From positions 1,612,001 through 1,676,000 of the forward strand of contig NZ_CP092123.1 of assembly GCF_022343685.1 (NCBI RefSeq): a stretch of DNA of 64,000 nt. Direction: 5' to 3'. This stretch comes from Marinobacterium sediminicola (GTDB lineage Bacteria > Pseudomonadota > Gammaproteobacteria > Pseudomonadales > Balneatricaceae). Within the stretch, counting starts at the first letter, position 1. Each line of letters opens with the position of its first letter. The position numbers were made by a program, and so were the translations under genes. The notes beneath the pieces are model-generated. The model ran no database searches, had not been told where the DNA came from, and was given only the letters and a program-made list of their open reading frames with translations. Positions 54,798-64,000 of the stretch are shown in pieces.

Positions 54798-57163
54798 GTC
54801 GTCTTGATAACCTGCTTCTGGCACCGATCAGAGGCAGTGAAAAATTGATTGAACAGCTGCTGTTCGGCTATCGCCTGCCGGTGGCATCGATCTTCCTGAT
54901 GCTGACGGTCCTGCTGGGGTGGCAGGCGTTGCAGATTCGTCCCGATGCCAGCTTCGTCAAAATGATTCCGGCTTCACATCCCTACGTGGCCAATTATCTG
55001 GAGCACCGGGATGATCTTGCCGGGCTGGGCAATAGTATTCGTGTGGTAGTGGCAGCGCGGGAGGGCGATATCCTCCAGGCCGACTTTCAGCAAAAGCTCA
55101 AGGAGATAACGGATGAGCTGTTCTTTCTGCCCGGTGTTGATCGCTCGGCGTTGAAGTCGATCTGGACACCGAACGTCCGCTGGACGGAAGTGACTGAAGA
55201 AGGCTTTGTGGGTGGCCCGGTTATTCCCGAGGACTACGATGGTTCGAGTCGCGCGCTTGAGCAGCTGAAGGTCAATATCTTGCGTTCCGGGCAGCTGGGC
55301 CGCCTTGTGGCCAATGATTTCCGCTCGGCCTTGATTCAGGTCCCACTGTTTGAACGGATTCCGGAAACCGGGGAGAAGCTCGATTATCACCAGTTCTCCG
55401 AGCGCCTGGAAAGCCTCGTCAGAGACAAGTACCAGTCGCCGCTGATCGATATTCACATCACGGGCTTTGCCAAGGTGGTGGGTGATCTGATTGATGGCGC
55501 CGCACAGGTGGCGGCCTTTTTCGGTATTGCGTTTGTGGTGACGCTGGTCCTGCTGTACCTCTACTCCCACAGTCTGGCCGGGACCTTGATTCCGCTGCTG
55601 TGCTCGGTCATTGCGGTGATATGGCAGCTGGGTTTGCTGCACCTTCTGGGATATGGCCTTGATCCCTATTCAATGCTGGTGCCGTTTCTGGTCTTTGCTA
55701 TCGGCGTCAGTCATGGCGTTCAGGTTGTGAACAATGTCCGTCTGGAAGCGGCAGCCGGTGCGGACAAGGTGACGGCTGCACGCAAGGCGTTCAGGACCAT
55801 TTTTATCGCCGGTTTCACGGCGTTGCTGTCTGATGGACTGGGTTTCGTCACGCTGATGGTGATCGATATTCAGGTGATTCAGGATCTGGCAGTGGCCGCC
55901 TCACTGGGGGTTCTGGTCATTGTGGTCACTAATCTGCTGCTGTTGCCGCTGCTGATTTCATGGACCGGTGTAGGTGACAGGGCGATACACAAGGCCCGCC
56001 ACGGTGTAGAGCGCAGCGCAGTTGTCTGGCGTGCGCTGGTTCGCTTTTCTCGCCCCAGAGGCGCGATGATCGCCCTTGGTGCGGCTGCGCTCCTGGCCTG
56101 GGTCGGATTGGAGGCCAGCCGCGACCTGCAGATCGGGGACCTCAGTGCCGGTGCGCCGGAACTGAGAGCCGAGTCGCGCTATAACCTGGATAATGCCTAC
56201 ATCACCTCCAACTACAGTAACTCCAGTGATGTGTTTGTGGTGATGGTGAAGACGCCGCCCGATCAGTGCAGTCGCTTCGAGACCCTGCAGCTGGTAGATC
56301 GCTTCCAGTATTTCCTGAGTGATGTGGCCGGTGTGCAGACGAGCCTGTCTCTGGTTGATGTGGCGGAGCGTGTGACGGCCGGTCTCAATGAAGGCAGTCT
56401 GAAGTGGCGCAGTGTCAGCCGTAATCAGTACATCATCAACTCCTCGCTGCGGTATGTGCCTTCAGGGCTGATGAACTCTGACTGTTCACTGTTGCCCGTA
56501 ATCCTGTTCCTTGAAGATCACAAGGCGGCAACACTGCAGACGGTTTCAACGGCGGTTGAGCACTTTGCCTCAACGCACAACACCGATGAGATCAGCTTTC
56601 TGATGGCAGCCGGAAATGCAGGATTTGAAGCGGCCACCAATGAAGTCATTGCTGATGCGCAGTATGAAATGCTGCTCTGGGTCTACGGCGTGGTCAGCCT
56701 GCTCTGCCTGCTGACGTTCCGTTCAATTCGCACCGTAGCCTGCATTATTCTGCCGCTGGCGCTGACCTCATTGCTCTGTCAGGCGCTCATGGCCAGGCTG
56801 GGCATTGGCGTCAAGGTAGCAACACTGCCGGTCATTGCGCTTGGGGTGGGCATCGGCGTTGATTACGGCATCTACATCTACTCACGCCTGAACACCTATC
56901 TGCAACAGGGGCTGGAGCTGCCGGAGGCCTATCTTGCAACCTTAAGAAGTACAGGCAAGTCAGTGGCCTTTACCGGCCTGACCCTGGCGATCGGGGTGGT
57001 GCTTTGGACGTTTTCTCCCATTCGCTTCCAGGCCGATATGGGCATCCTGCTTACCTTCATGTTCCTGCTGAACATGCTGGGTGCGTTGATTCTGCTGCCC
57101 GCGCTGTCTTGCCTGCTGAACTATCGCCGTGCTCCCCGTGAGGTCGCGCAAACAGTTCTCTGA
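54794..57163 (+). CDS. RND superfamily (MMPL-like) exporter
   Basis: A 789-residue inner-membrane protein with two RND repeats. Each has one leading helix (about 28-48 and 420-440), a large periplasmic loop and five further helices (about 225-395 and 615-775). Characteristic blocks are LVPFLVFAIGVSHGVQ, GLGFVTLMVI and ALGVGIGVDYGIYIYSRL. It is of the shorter predicted exporter class, related to MmpL and hopanoid transporters rather than to AcrB. No membrane fusion protein is present. With the YCF48-like, DUF1302 and DUF1329 proteins it may form a lipid or hydrophobic-compound transport route. Confidence 0.9.
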   Translation: MSRLDNLLLAPIRGSEKLIEQLLFGYRLPVASIFLMLTVLLGWQALQIRPDASFVKMIPASHPYVANYLEHRDDLAGLGNSIRVVVAAREGDILQADFQQKLKEITDELFFLPGVDRSALKSIWTPNVRWTEVTEEGFVGGPVIPEDYDGSSRALEQLKVNILRSGQLGRLVANDFRSALIQVPLFERIPETGEKLDYHQFSERLESLVRDKYQSPLIDIHITGFAKVVGDLIDGAAQVAAFFGIAFVVTLVLLYLYSHSLAGTLIPLLCSVIAVIWQLGLLHLLGYGLDPYSMLVPFLVFAIGVSHGVQVVNNVRLEAAAGADKVTAARKAFRTIFIAGFTALLSDGLGFVTLMVIDIQVIQDLAVAASLGVLVIVVTNLLLLPLLISWTGVGDRAIHKARHGVERSAVVWRALVRFSRPRGAMIALGAAALLAWVGLEASRDLQIGDLSAGAPELRAESRYNLDNAYITSNYSNSSDVFVVMVKTPPDQCSRFETLQLVDRFQYFLSDVAGVQTSLSLVDVAERVTAGLNEGSLKWRSVSRNQYIINSSLRYVPSGLMNSDCSLLPVILFLEDHKAATLQTVSTAVEHFASTHNTDEISFLMAAGNAGFEAATNEVIADAQYEMLLWVYGVVSLLCLLTFRSIRTVACIILPLALTSLLCQALMARLGIGVKVATLPVIALGVGIGVDYGIYIYSRLNTYLQQGLELPEAYLATLRSTGKSVAFTGLTLAIGVVLWTFSPIRFQADMGILLTFMFLLNMLGALILLPALSCLLNYRRAPREVAQTVL

Positions 57164-57182
57164 GCCGGACATGATGCCCTGA

Positions 57183-57226
57183 AAAGGGCCGGATCGCCTG
57201 ACGGGTGCTCCGGCCCTTTAGCTTTT
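57183..57226. terminator. Bidirectional terminator between RND gene and the convergent hypothetical gene
   Basis: An 11-bp stem AAAGGGCCGGA/TCCGGCCCTTT (57183-57193 with 57209-57219) is flanked by AGCTTTT on the + side and CCCTTTTC on the - side. It serves both converging genes. Confidence 0.8.
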
Positions 57227-57619
57227 CTGTACGTTTGGCTCAGCTGAAGCACTGCCACCCAGCTGGCGCTCGATTTCATCCTGAATCATCTGTTCAATTC
57301 TCATCCGCTCATCAAAGGGCAGGGCCTGGAGTGTCTCTTCGGTGAGGCCCATCTCCTTGAGCATCTGATAGCGAATGCGCTCGGCGGGACACATGGCGGC
57401 CAGTCGCAGCAGTTCTTCCCTGAGGTCTGCTTCACTGCGTTTCTCTATTTGCTCAAGAGCGTTAGCCGTGTGGTCCTGCTCCAGTACACGTTTGGCCTCT
57501 GCGGCGGTTTTGGCGGCCTGCTCTGCCAGCATGGCAGCAAAATCGTCCTGAGATGCCGGGCGCTGACTGCTGCTGGTGGGGCTGTTTATACTCCGCATAT
57601 GGGGGTCGAGATTGATCAT
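57218..57619 (-). CDS. Small charged hypothetical protein
   Basis: I do not recognise a named family for this 133-residue soluble protein. The first 30 residues are Ser/Gln/Pro-rich and probably disordered. Residues about 30-80 form a charged helix (FAAMLAEQAAKTAAEAKRVLEQ). The C-terminal segment MLKEMGLTEETLQALPFDER, followed by MRIEQMIQDEIERQL, is a helical motif seen at the ends of many proteobacterial hypothetical proteins. The ATG at 57619 lacks a strong ribosome site. No operon partner is visible. Confidence 0.6.
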   Translation of the reverse strand: MINLDPHMRSINSPTSSSQRPASQDDFAAMLAEQAAKTAAEAKRVLEQDHTANALEQIEKRSEADLREELLRLAAMCPAERIRYQMLKEMGLTEETLQALPFDERMRIEQMIQDEIERQLGGSASAEPNVQKS

Positions 57620-57895
57620 GAGTGGCTATCCATAAGGGTTCAGTCAATCTTCAGAAGCAAGATACGGACCATCACCGATTAGCCCCGCTCAGGGCTGTTG
57701 TGCCGTTGTTTCGAGCCGGTAAAGCAGCCAATGCTTGCCGATCATGGGCAAAGGGTTGCCGGTTGCTCAGGGTTGGAAAGAGGTATTGCTGGAGATCCGT
57801 GGTTTGTTTGGATCAGTCACCCTCACAGGCGAGGGCGAGGATTGAGCCTACCGGGTGGAGGGAAGGACAAGCCGGAATCGCCGGTCGCTGAATGC
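57620..57895. other. Non-coding stretch of about 275 bases with no supported gene
   Basis: This gap between the hypothetical gene and the fadA terminator has only short, unconvincing open frames. Small inverted repeats occur, such as AGCCC/GGGCT near 57679 and CCCTC/GAGGG near 57821. I could not match it to a known structured RNA. Confidence 0.5.
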
Positions 57896-57925
57896 AAAAA
57901 GCCCCGGAAACGTGACCGGGGCTTT
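57896..57925 (-). terminator. Terminator of fadBA
   Basis: On the - strand, AAAGCCCCGG/CCGGGGCTTT with an 8-base loop is followed by TTTTTGC, 46 bases after the fadA stop. Confidence 0.92.
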
Positions 57926-57970
57926 GATTTCAGGCTGCGCGCGGTGGAACTGAGCAGCAGCCTGCCGTGA

Positions 57971-59161
<1,191 letters not shown>

Positions 59162-61309
59162 TTATCCAAAATAGGTCTGACCGGCGGCGGCCATGGCGCG
59201 CATCTTGTCGGTGGGCTGATAAAGTTTGCCAAGATCGGCATGGCGATCGGCCAGATCACAGAAGGCCTGCAAGCCCATCTGGTCGATGTAGAAGAGGGCG
59301 CCGCCACGGAACATCGGGAAACCGATGCCGTAGATAAGACCCATATCCACTTCGGCAGCTGTATTGACGATGCCATCTTCAAGGCAGCGTACGGCTTCAA
59401 TGCACAGCGGAATCATCATGCGGGCAATGATGTCCTCATCGCTGAAGTCACGCGGAGCCGCCGAAACACCCTGGATCAGTGCGGACAGTTCCTCGTCTAC
59501 CAGCTTTTTCGGTTTGCCCTTGCGGTCCTGCTCATAACGGTAGAAGCCCTTGCCATTCTTCTGGCCGAGACGCTGCTGCTGGAACAGGTGCGAGATAACC
59601 GTTTCACCATCGGCCGCCATGCGGTCGGGGAAGCCTTCGGCCAGCACGGCCCCGGCGTGGAAAGCGGTATCAATGCCGACCACGTCGAGCAGGTGTGCAG
59701 GCCCCATGGGCCAACCGAAACGCTCCATGACCCTGTCGATCTGCTGGTAGTCGGCGCCGTCACGCACCAGCCCGGTAAAGCCCGCGAAATAGGGGAAAAG
59801 CACCCGGTTGACCAGGAACCCCGGACAGTCGTTGACCACGATGGGGGTCTTGCCCAGTGCCTTGGCGAAGGCAACCGTGCGCGCAATTGCCTGTTCCGAA
59901 CTCTTCTCGCCGCGGATCACCTCGACCAGCGGCATGCGATGTACCGGGTTGAAGAAGTGCATGCCGCAGAAGTTTTCAGGTTTTTTCAGTGACTTGGCCA
60001 GCGTTGTGATGGAGATGGTTGAGGTATTCGACGTCAGGATGGCGCCCTCAGGCAGCTGAGCTTCCACCTCGGCGAGCACGCTCTGTTTGATTTTCGGGTT
60101 TTCCACCACGGCTTCGACCACCAGGTCCACATTGCCGAAATCACCATAGCTGAGTGTCGGACGGATGCGGGCAAGACTGGCGGCCATTTTAGTGCCGTCC
60201 AGTTTGCCGCGTTCCAGTTGCTTGTTCAGAAGTTTGGAGGCCTCGGTCAGGCCAAGCTGCAAGGCGTCCTCATTGATATCCTTCATCAGGATCGGCGTGC
60301 CCCGCGAAGCGCTCTGGTAGGCGATACCGCCACCCATGATGCCGGCACCCAGCACGGCGGCTTGACGGACAGGCTGAGCGTCCGCTTCATAGTGCTTGCT
60401 GATGCGCTTGACCTGTTGGTCCTTGAGGAAAAGCCCCACCAGTGCCGGTGTGACCGCGTTGGTGGCCAGGGTGGCAAAGCCCTTGGCTTCAACCGCCTGA
60501 GCCGCATCACGGGTCAAATTGGCGTGGGCCTGAATCGTTTTCAGCGCGGTCATGGGCGCCGGGTAATGAGGGCCTGCCTTGGCGCCGATCATGCCCTTGG
60601 CTGATTCGAACGCCATCATCTGTTCAATCTGGTTGAGTCGAATCGGGCTCTGTTTTTCCGCTCGGCGTGCCTGATAGTCAAAGTCACCGGCGATACAGTC
60701 GCGCAGCAGTTCAAGTCCGGCTTCACGCAGCAATTCAGGTGCTACCACGGCATCGACGGCACCGGCTTGCAGCGCCTTGTCGGCGCGCTGTTCGCTGCCG
60801 GTACAGATCCATTCGTTGGCATTATCGACACCGATCAGCCGTGGCAGACGAACCGTGCCGCCCCAGCCCGGGTAAATGCCCAGTTTGACTTCCGGCAATC
60901 CCACCTTGGCACTCTGGGTCATCACACGGTAGTCGCAGGCCAGACACAGCTCGAAGCCTCCGCCCAGCGCAACACCGTTGATCGCTGCAACGGTAGGACA
61001 GGGCAGGTCTTCGACGCTGTTGAAAATGGCATTCATCTGCTGCAAGCCCTGCTGGATCTCATCCGGGCCAGCGGAGAACAGACCGATAAACTCTGTGATG
61101 TCGGCACCCACAATGAAGCTGTCCTTGTCACTTCGAATCAGCACGCCACGCAGATTATCCTGAGCGGTCAGCGTACTGATCGCCTGTTTGAGCTCCGCCA
61201 GGGTTTCCTGGTTCAGCTTGTTGACGCTGTCATCCCGGTTGGCAAAGATCAGCTCATAGAGCCCGGGTTCGATTGCGGCAACCTGTATCGTTTTTCCTTC
61301 CATCAGCAT
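59162..61309 (-). CDS. fadB: Fatty-acid oxidation complex alpha subunit
   Basis: FadB carries enoyl-CoA hydratase, 3-hydroxyacyl-CoA dehydrogenase, cis/trans isomerase and epimerase activities. The 715-residue protein has an N-terminal crotonase domain ([43 protein letters not shown]). The C-terminal dehydrogenase domain has the NAD loop [16 protein letters not shown] and the block [17 protein letters not shown]. It aligns with E. coli FadB along its length. The ATG at 61309 has TTGGAG nine bases upstream; six more in-frame residues from 61327 are not supported. Confidence 0.96.
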   Translation of the reverse strand: MLMEGKTIQVAAIEPGLYELIFANRDDSVNKLNQETLAELKQAISTLTAQDNLRGVLIRSDKDSFIVGADITEFIGLFSAGPDEIQQGLQQMNAIFNSVEDLPCPTVAAINGVALGGGFELCLACDYRVMTQSAKVGLPEVKLGIYPGWGGTVRLPRLIGVDNANEWICTGSEQRADKALQAGAVDAVVAPELLREAGLELLRDCIAGDFDYQARRAEKQSPIRLNQIEQMMAFESAKGMIGAKAGPHYPAPMTALKTIQAHANLTRDAAQAVEAKGFATLATNAVTPALVGLFLKDQQVKRISKHYEADAQPVRQAAVLGAGIMGGGIAYQSASRGTPILMKDINEDALQLGLTEASKLLNKQLERGKLDGTKMAASLARIRPTLSYGDFGNVDLVVEAVVENPKIKQSVLAEVEAQLPEGAILTSNTSTISITTLAKSLKKPENFCGMHFFNPVHRMPLVEVIRGEKSSEQAIARTVAFAKALGKTPIVVNDCPGFLVNRVLFPYFAGFTGLVRDGADYQQIDRVMERFGWPMGPAHLLDVVGIDTAFHAGAVLAEGFPDRMAADGETVISHLFQQQRLGQKNGKGFYRYEQDRKGKPKKLVDEELSALIQGVSAAPRDFSDEDIIARMMIPLCIEAVRCLEDGIVNTAAEVDMGLIYGIGFPMFRGGALFYIDQMGLQAFCDLADRHADLGKLYQPTDKMRAMAAAGQTYFG

Positions 61310-61563
61310 GGTCAGACTCCAAGGCAATCGCGGTCGAGTGGGGTCGACCGGTTTTTGTTGTTATGTACTCTGTTAATTCAGTCTAGTGAACTGTGCCTGC
61401 GCCACAATGACAGGATTCGCCAAGCTGTTTGACGTTATCGTTCAAGAGCCTGTTTAAAGGCGCATCCGGTCATTAAATTGAGTGACATTTTCGTGCATGG
61501 GCGGCATTCATGGCCTTCAGCCCGAGTGGGGCCCGTGCCGCCGGTGGTGGCAAGGCCTGGGGC

Positions 61564-62307
61564 TCAGCCCGCCTTCAGAAAAGCCGTAAAGGCCGCGCGT
61601 GCTTCTGCGGATGACAGGCGGGCTGCGAAATGCTCAACTTCCTGGTCAATCACGCGATGCAACTGTTCCTTCTGATGCCCTCGGAGCAGCTGTTTACTGA
61701 GCGCCATAGCGTCGGGTGGCAGTTCGGTCAGCGCCTGCGCACGCTGCAACGAGACGGCTTCAAGCTCCGGTCTGGGTACAATCTGGTTAACCAGTCCTGC
61801 GTCCAGAGCGGTTCGGGCATCAAAGGGAGCGCCCTCGATGAGCAGCTCAAACGCCTTTCGTTGTCCGATCATCTGCGGCAGCAAAAAAGAACTGCCGCCT
61901 TCCGGCACCAGCCCCAGACGTGTAAAGGGCAAGCAGCAGCGCAGATCGTCGGCTGCAATGACAAGATCGCAGTGTAGCAGCAGGGTCGTGCCGATGCCGA
62001 CGGTATCCCCCTGTACAGCTGCCAGCAAGGGCTTGGGAAAATCGACCAGGGTATGCAGGAAACGGACAACGGGGGCCAAAGACTCCAGGTTGTCGCCGCC
62101 CGCCAGAAAGTCGGCGATGTCGTTGCCGGCACAGAAGCTTTCGCCGGCACCGCTGATCAGCACGGCCCGAATGTCATCAGACCGGGCGGCATCCTCCAGC
62201 GTGTTGATCAGCAGGGTGTACATGTCCAGTGTCAGCGCGTTCTTCTTCTCGGGGCGTGTCAGCCTGACTTCCAGCAGGCGAGGGTGGTGGATGGTCTCAA
62301 TGCCCAT
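61564..62307 (-). CDS. Enoyl-CoA hydratase/isomerase family protein
   Basis: A 247-residue crotonase-fold protein. The oxyanion-hole segments are GESFCAGNDIADF and VQGDTVGIGTTLLLHCDLVIAADD. The Glu of FTRLGLVPEGGSSF matches one catalytic position of crotonases, as in isomerase-type members. The exact substrate cannot be told; PaaG-, CaiD- and enoyl-isomerase-like roles are possible. It follows the DUF2889 gene by three bases and stands 254 bases from fadB, so it belongs to the fadD-like operon upstream. Confidence 0.85.
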   Translation of the reverse strand: MGIETIHHPRLLEVRLTRPEKKNALTLDMYTLLINTLEDAARSDDIRAVLISGAGESFCAGNDIADFLAGGDNLESLAPVVRFLHTLVDFPKPLLAAVQGDTVGIGTTLLLHCDLVIAADDLRCCLPFTRLGLVPEGGSSFLLPQMIGQRKAFELLIEGAPFDARTALDAGLVNQIVPRPELEAVSLQRAQALTELPPDAMALSKQLLRGHQKEQLHRVIDQEVEHFAARLSSAEARAAFTAFLKAG

Positions 62308-62310
62308 TGA

Positions 62311-62883
62311 TCAACTCTCCGAGTCGTTGTATTGAAGTGTTTCCTCTTCCACATAGAGATGCGGAACATATTTGCGGACAAAGTCGCTGTGCCTTGACCA
62401 TCCGTGACAGGTATCCAGCATGCGCTCGGTTGCCTTTTCGACCGTGATCTCTTCTGTCAGCGGCCAGAGCGTCTGCACCGCCGTGGTGGCCAGGGGTGTC
62501 AGCAGCTCATGCAAATGGGTACACCCCTGGATACCGCTGAACATGTCGCGTGCCATACGATGCCAGCCGGGCCCTATGCGGGTACCTTCAAGTAGACGAA
62601 AGCGTCCGACGATGCCCGGACAATGTCTGAACGGTGAGGCGTCCATTTCGGCTTCAACCTGATGAATCTTCAGCGACCTGTCGATGGTCAGGCGCATCCA
62701 CATGTCGTGGAAAGGCTCACCCGCACCGACATACCCGCCGCGTTCGGCATTGTCGACGTTATGCGTTTTGACATCGGTCATGTGGGCTTCGATATCCCAG
62801 AGACCATCCTCGCGCTCAAAACCCTGACACTGGATCTGCCGGGTGTGATGAAGTGCGCGCCGTACCGGTTTATTCAATGGCAT
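62311..62883 (-). CDS. DUF2889 family protein
   Basis: A 190-residue soluble protein that I assign to DUF2889 from the block order RALHHTRQIQCQGFEREDGLWDIEAHMTD, then GEPFHDMWMRLTIDRSLKI, then GCTHLHELLTPLATTAVQT. Several conserved Asp/His/Cys residues (DMW, CTHLHEL) could bind a metal or form an active site. Function is unknown. It sits between an acyl-CoA ligase (11 bases) and an enoyl-CoA hydratase (3 bases), which links it to acyl-CoA metabolism. Confidence 0.8.
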   Translation of the reverse strand: MPLNKPVRRALHHTRQIQCQGFEREDGLWDIEAHMTDVKTHNVDNAERGGYVGAGEPFHDMWMRLTIDRSLKIHQVEAEMDASPFRHCPGIVGRFRLLEGTRIGPGWHRMARDMFSGIQGCTHLHELLTPLATTAVQTLWPLTEEITVEKATERMLDTCHGWSRHSDFVRKYVPHLYVEEETLQYNDSES

Positions 62884-62894
62884 GTGGTTACCCG

Positions 62895-64000
62895 TCAGGC
62901 TACGTTCTGAGTGTCTTGCTTCAACATCCTACGCAGAATCTTGCCGACATTGGATTTGGGCAGCTCAGGCACAAACTCGATGATCTTGGGAACCTTGTAA
63001 CGGGTCAGCCGTTCCTGGCACCAGGCACGAAGCTCCTCTTCCGACAGGGTGTCGTCGCTGCGTACGGCGATCAGTTTGACCACCTCGCCACAGATTGAGT
63101 CGGGTATGCCGATGGCGGCGCATTCGATAACGCCGGGGTGATCCGTCGCTGCGTCTTCGACTTCGTTAGGGTAGACGTTGAAGCCGGACACGATGATCAG
63201 GTCCTTGGCGCGGTCAACGATGCGCAGATAGCCCCCCTCCTCAAGGACGGCGATATCGCCGGTAATCAGGTAGCCATCGTCGGTGAAACTGGCCCGGGTT
63301 GCCGCCTCGTTATGCCAATAGCCTGGCATGACCTGCGGGCCTTTCACGCAGAGTTCGCCGGGAATGCCTTCGGGCAGGTGTTCACCCTGGGGCCCGATGA
63401 TGGCGACTTCGGTTTCAGGCACAGGAATGCCGATGGTGCCGGTTCGGATGGCGTGTGGTGGGTTAATCGACACGGCGGGGGAAGTTTCAGTCAACCCGTA
63501 GGCCTCAAGGACAGTACAACCGGTCACCTCTTTCCAGCGGTCCGCCGCGGCATGCGTCAGGGCCATCCCGCCCGACAGGGTCATTCTGAGTGAACTGAAA
63601 TCCAGCGCACGAAATTCGGCGTTGTTGCATAGACCGACAAAGAGCGTGTTAAGCCCCAGGAAGGTGGTGATTTTCCAGTGGCTGATCTCCTTGACCAGAC
63701 CGGGCAGATCTCGGGGATTGGGAATGAGAATGCTGTGTCCCCCGGCGGCCAGGATGATCTGTGCGACGGTAAAGGCATAGATATGGTAAAGGGGCAGCGG
63801 CGACAAGACGTTATCGGCCCAGTCGCTGCCCACTTCACGGATAACGGCGACCCCCTGCAACATGTTCGAGAGCAGGTTCGCATGGGTCAGCATGGCGCCC
63901 TTTGACACTCCCGTCGTGCCGCCGGTGTACTGCAATACCGCCAGATCGGAGCAGCTGCGCTCAACGGCTGCAGGCTCCTGATCCAGATAACGGAGCAGGG
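62895..64000 (-). CDS. Long-chain fatty-acid-CoA ligase-like AMP-binding enzyme (5' end outside window)
   Basis: This is the C-terminal 368 residues of an acyl-CoA synthetase that activates fatty acids with ATP and CoA. The reading frame stays open to the window edge. The visible part has the ATP loop YTGGTTGVSKGAMLTHAN, LEAYGLTETSPA, YLITGDIAVLEEGGYLRIVDRAKDLI across the hinge, and the C-terminal lysine region PKSNVGKILRRML. It closely resembles FadD of gammaproteobacteria. It heads an apparent operon with DUF2889 and enoyl-CoA hydratase genes, all transcribed toward fadBA. Confidence 0.92.
   Translation of the reverse strand, partial: LLRYLDQEPAAVERSCSDLAVLQYTGGTTGVSKGAMLTHANLLSNMLQGVAVIREVGSDWADNVLSPLPLYHIYAFTVAQIILAAGGHSILIPNPRDLPGLVKEISHWKITTFLGLNTLFVGLCNNAEFRALDFSSLRMTLSGGMALTHAAADRWKEVTGCTVLEAYGLTETSPAVSINPPHAIRTGTIGIPVPETEVAIIGPQGEHLPEGIPGELCVKGPQVMPGYWHNEAATRASFTDDGYLITGDIAVLEEGGYLRIVDRAKDLIIVSGFNVYPNEVEDAATDHPGVIECAAIGIPDSICGEVVKLIAVRSDDTLSEEELRAWCQERLTRYKVPKIIEFVPELPKSNVGKILRRMLKQDTQNVA

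Noticed and set aside
57622-57891. 89-codon + strand open frame in the gap before fadA
   Set aside because: It has no ribosome site or recognisable motif, and its composition fits non-coding DNA.

Overview
The window is a continuous piece of a gammaproteobacterial chromosome. The gene order asd - usg - fimV - truA - trpF - accD - folC - SPOR protein - cvpA - purF - metZ matches the arrangement known from Pseudomonas. The TRAP transporter, PQQ operon, AmmeMemoRadiSam genes and DUF1302/DUF1329 cluster suggest a marine Oceanospirillales-type relative (Marinobacterium or a neighbour). The genus is an inference from gene content and order. Coding density is high, and overlapping ATGA/TGATG junctions are common.

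Layout. 1-12105: amino-acid, fatty-acid, folate and purine biosynthesis genes on the + strand, with the polar hub protein FimV and the tRNA modifier TruA. 12164-16063: dusC, the AmmeMemoRadiSam triad (amrS divergent from amrB-amrA) and a lone DUF2185 gene. 16212-18833: acnB (-). 19099-20284: an intact IS3-family (IS407-group) element with a 4-bp target duplication. 20660-24781: a six-gene operon of unassigned function, bounded by its own predicted promoter and a strong terminator. 24940-34337: miaE, lpxH, ppiB, glnS, a lipoprotein, cysS, a CHASE/PAS sensor with a decayed GGDEF domain, and folD. 34480-34961: a tRNA operon (Arg, His, Leu, His). 35185-38647: tig-clpP-clpX. 38703-41701: TRAP transporter dctPQM behind a perfect 20-bp palindrome. 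41896-48806: an aldehyde dehydrogenase and pqqA-B-C-D-E plus the S9 peptidase pqqH; pqqA is only 23 codons. 48916-57163: a divergent DUF1329/DUF1302 versus AraC/YCF48-like/RND cluster. 57971-64000: fatty-acid beta-oxidation (fadA, fadB, an enoyl-CoA hydratase, a DUF2889 gene and an incomplete acyl-CoA ligase), all on the - strand.

How genes work together. tig, clpP and clpX form a protein-folding and proteolysis block. The aldehyde dehydrogenase followed by PQQ synthesis suggests oxidation of alcohols by a PQQ dehydrogenase encoded elsewhere. The fad genes activate fatty acids and degrade them to acetyl-CoA, which AcnB helps oxidise in the TCA cycle.

The best candidate for an undescribed system is the 20660-24781 operon. 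It combines a receiver-like protein without a phospho-acceptor, two roadblock/LC7-type proteins (one clear, one inferred), a free-standing Aer-type FAD-binding PAS domain and a PhnD-like solute-binding protein with no signal peptide. No kinase, GTPase, chemoreceptor or clear DNA-binding output lies next to them.
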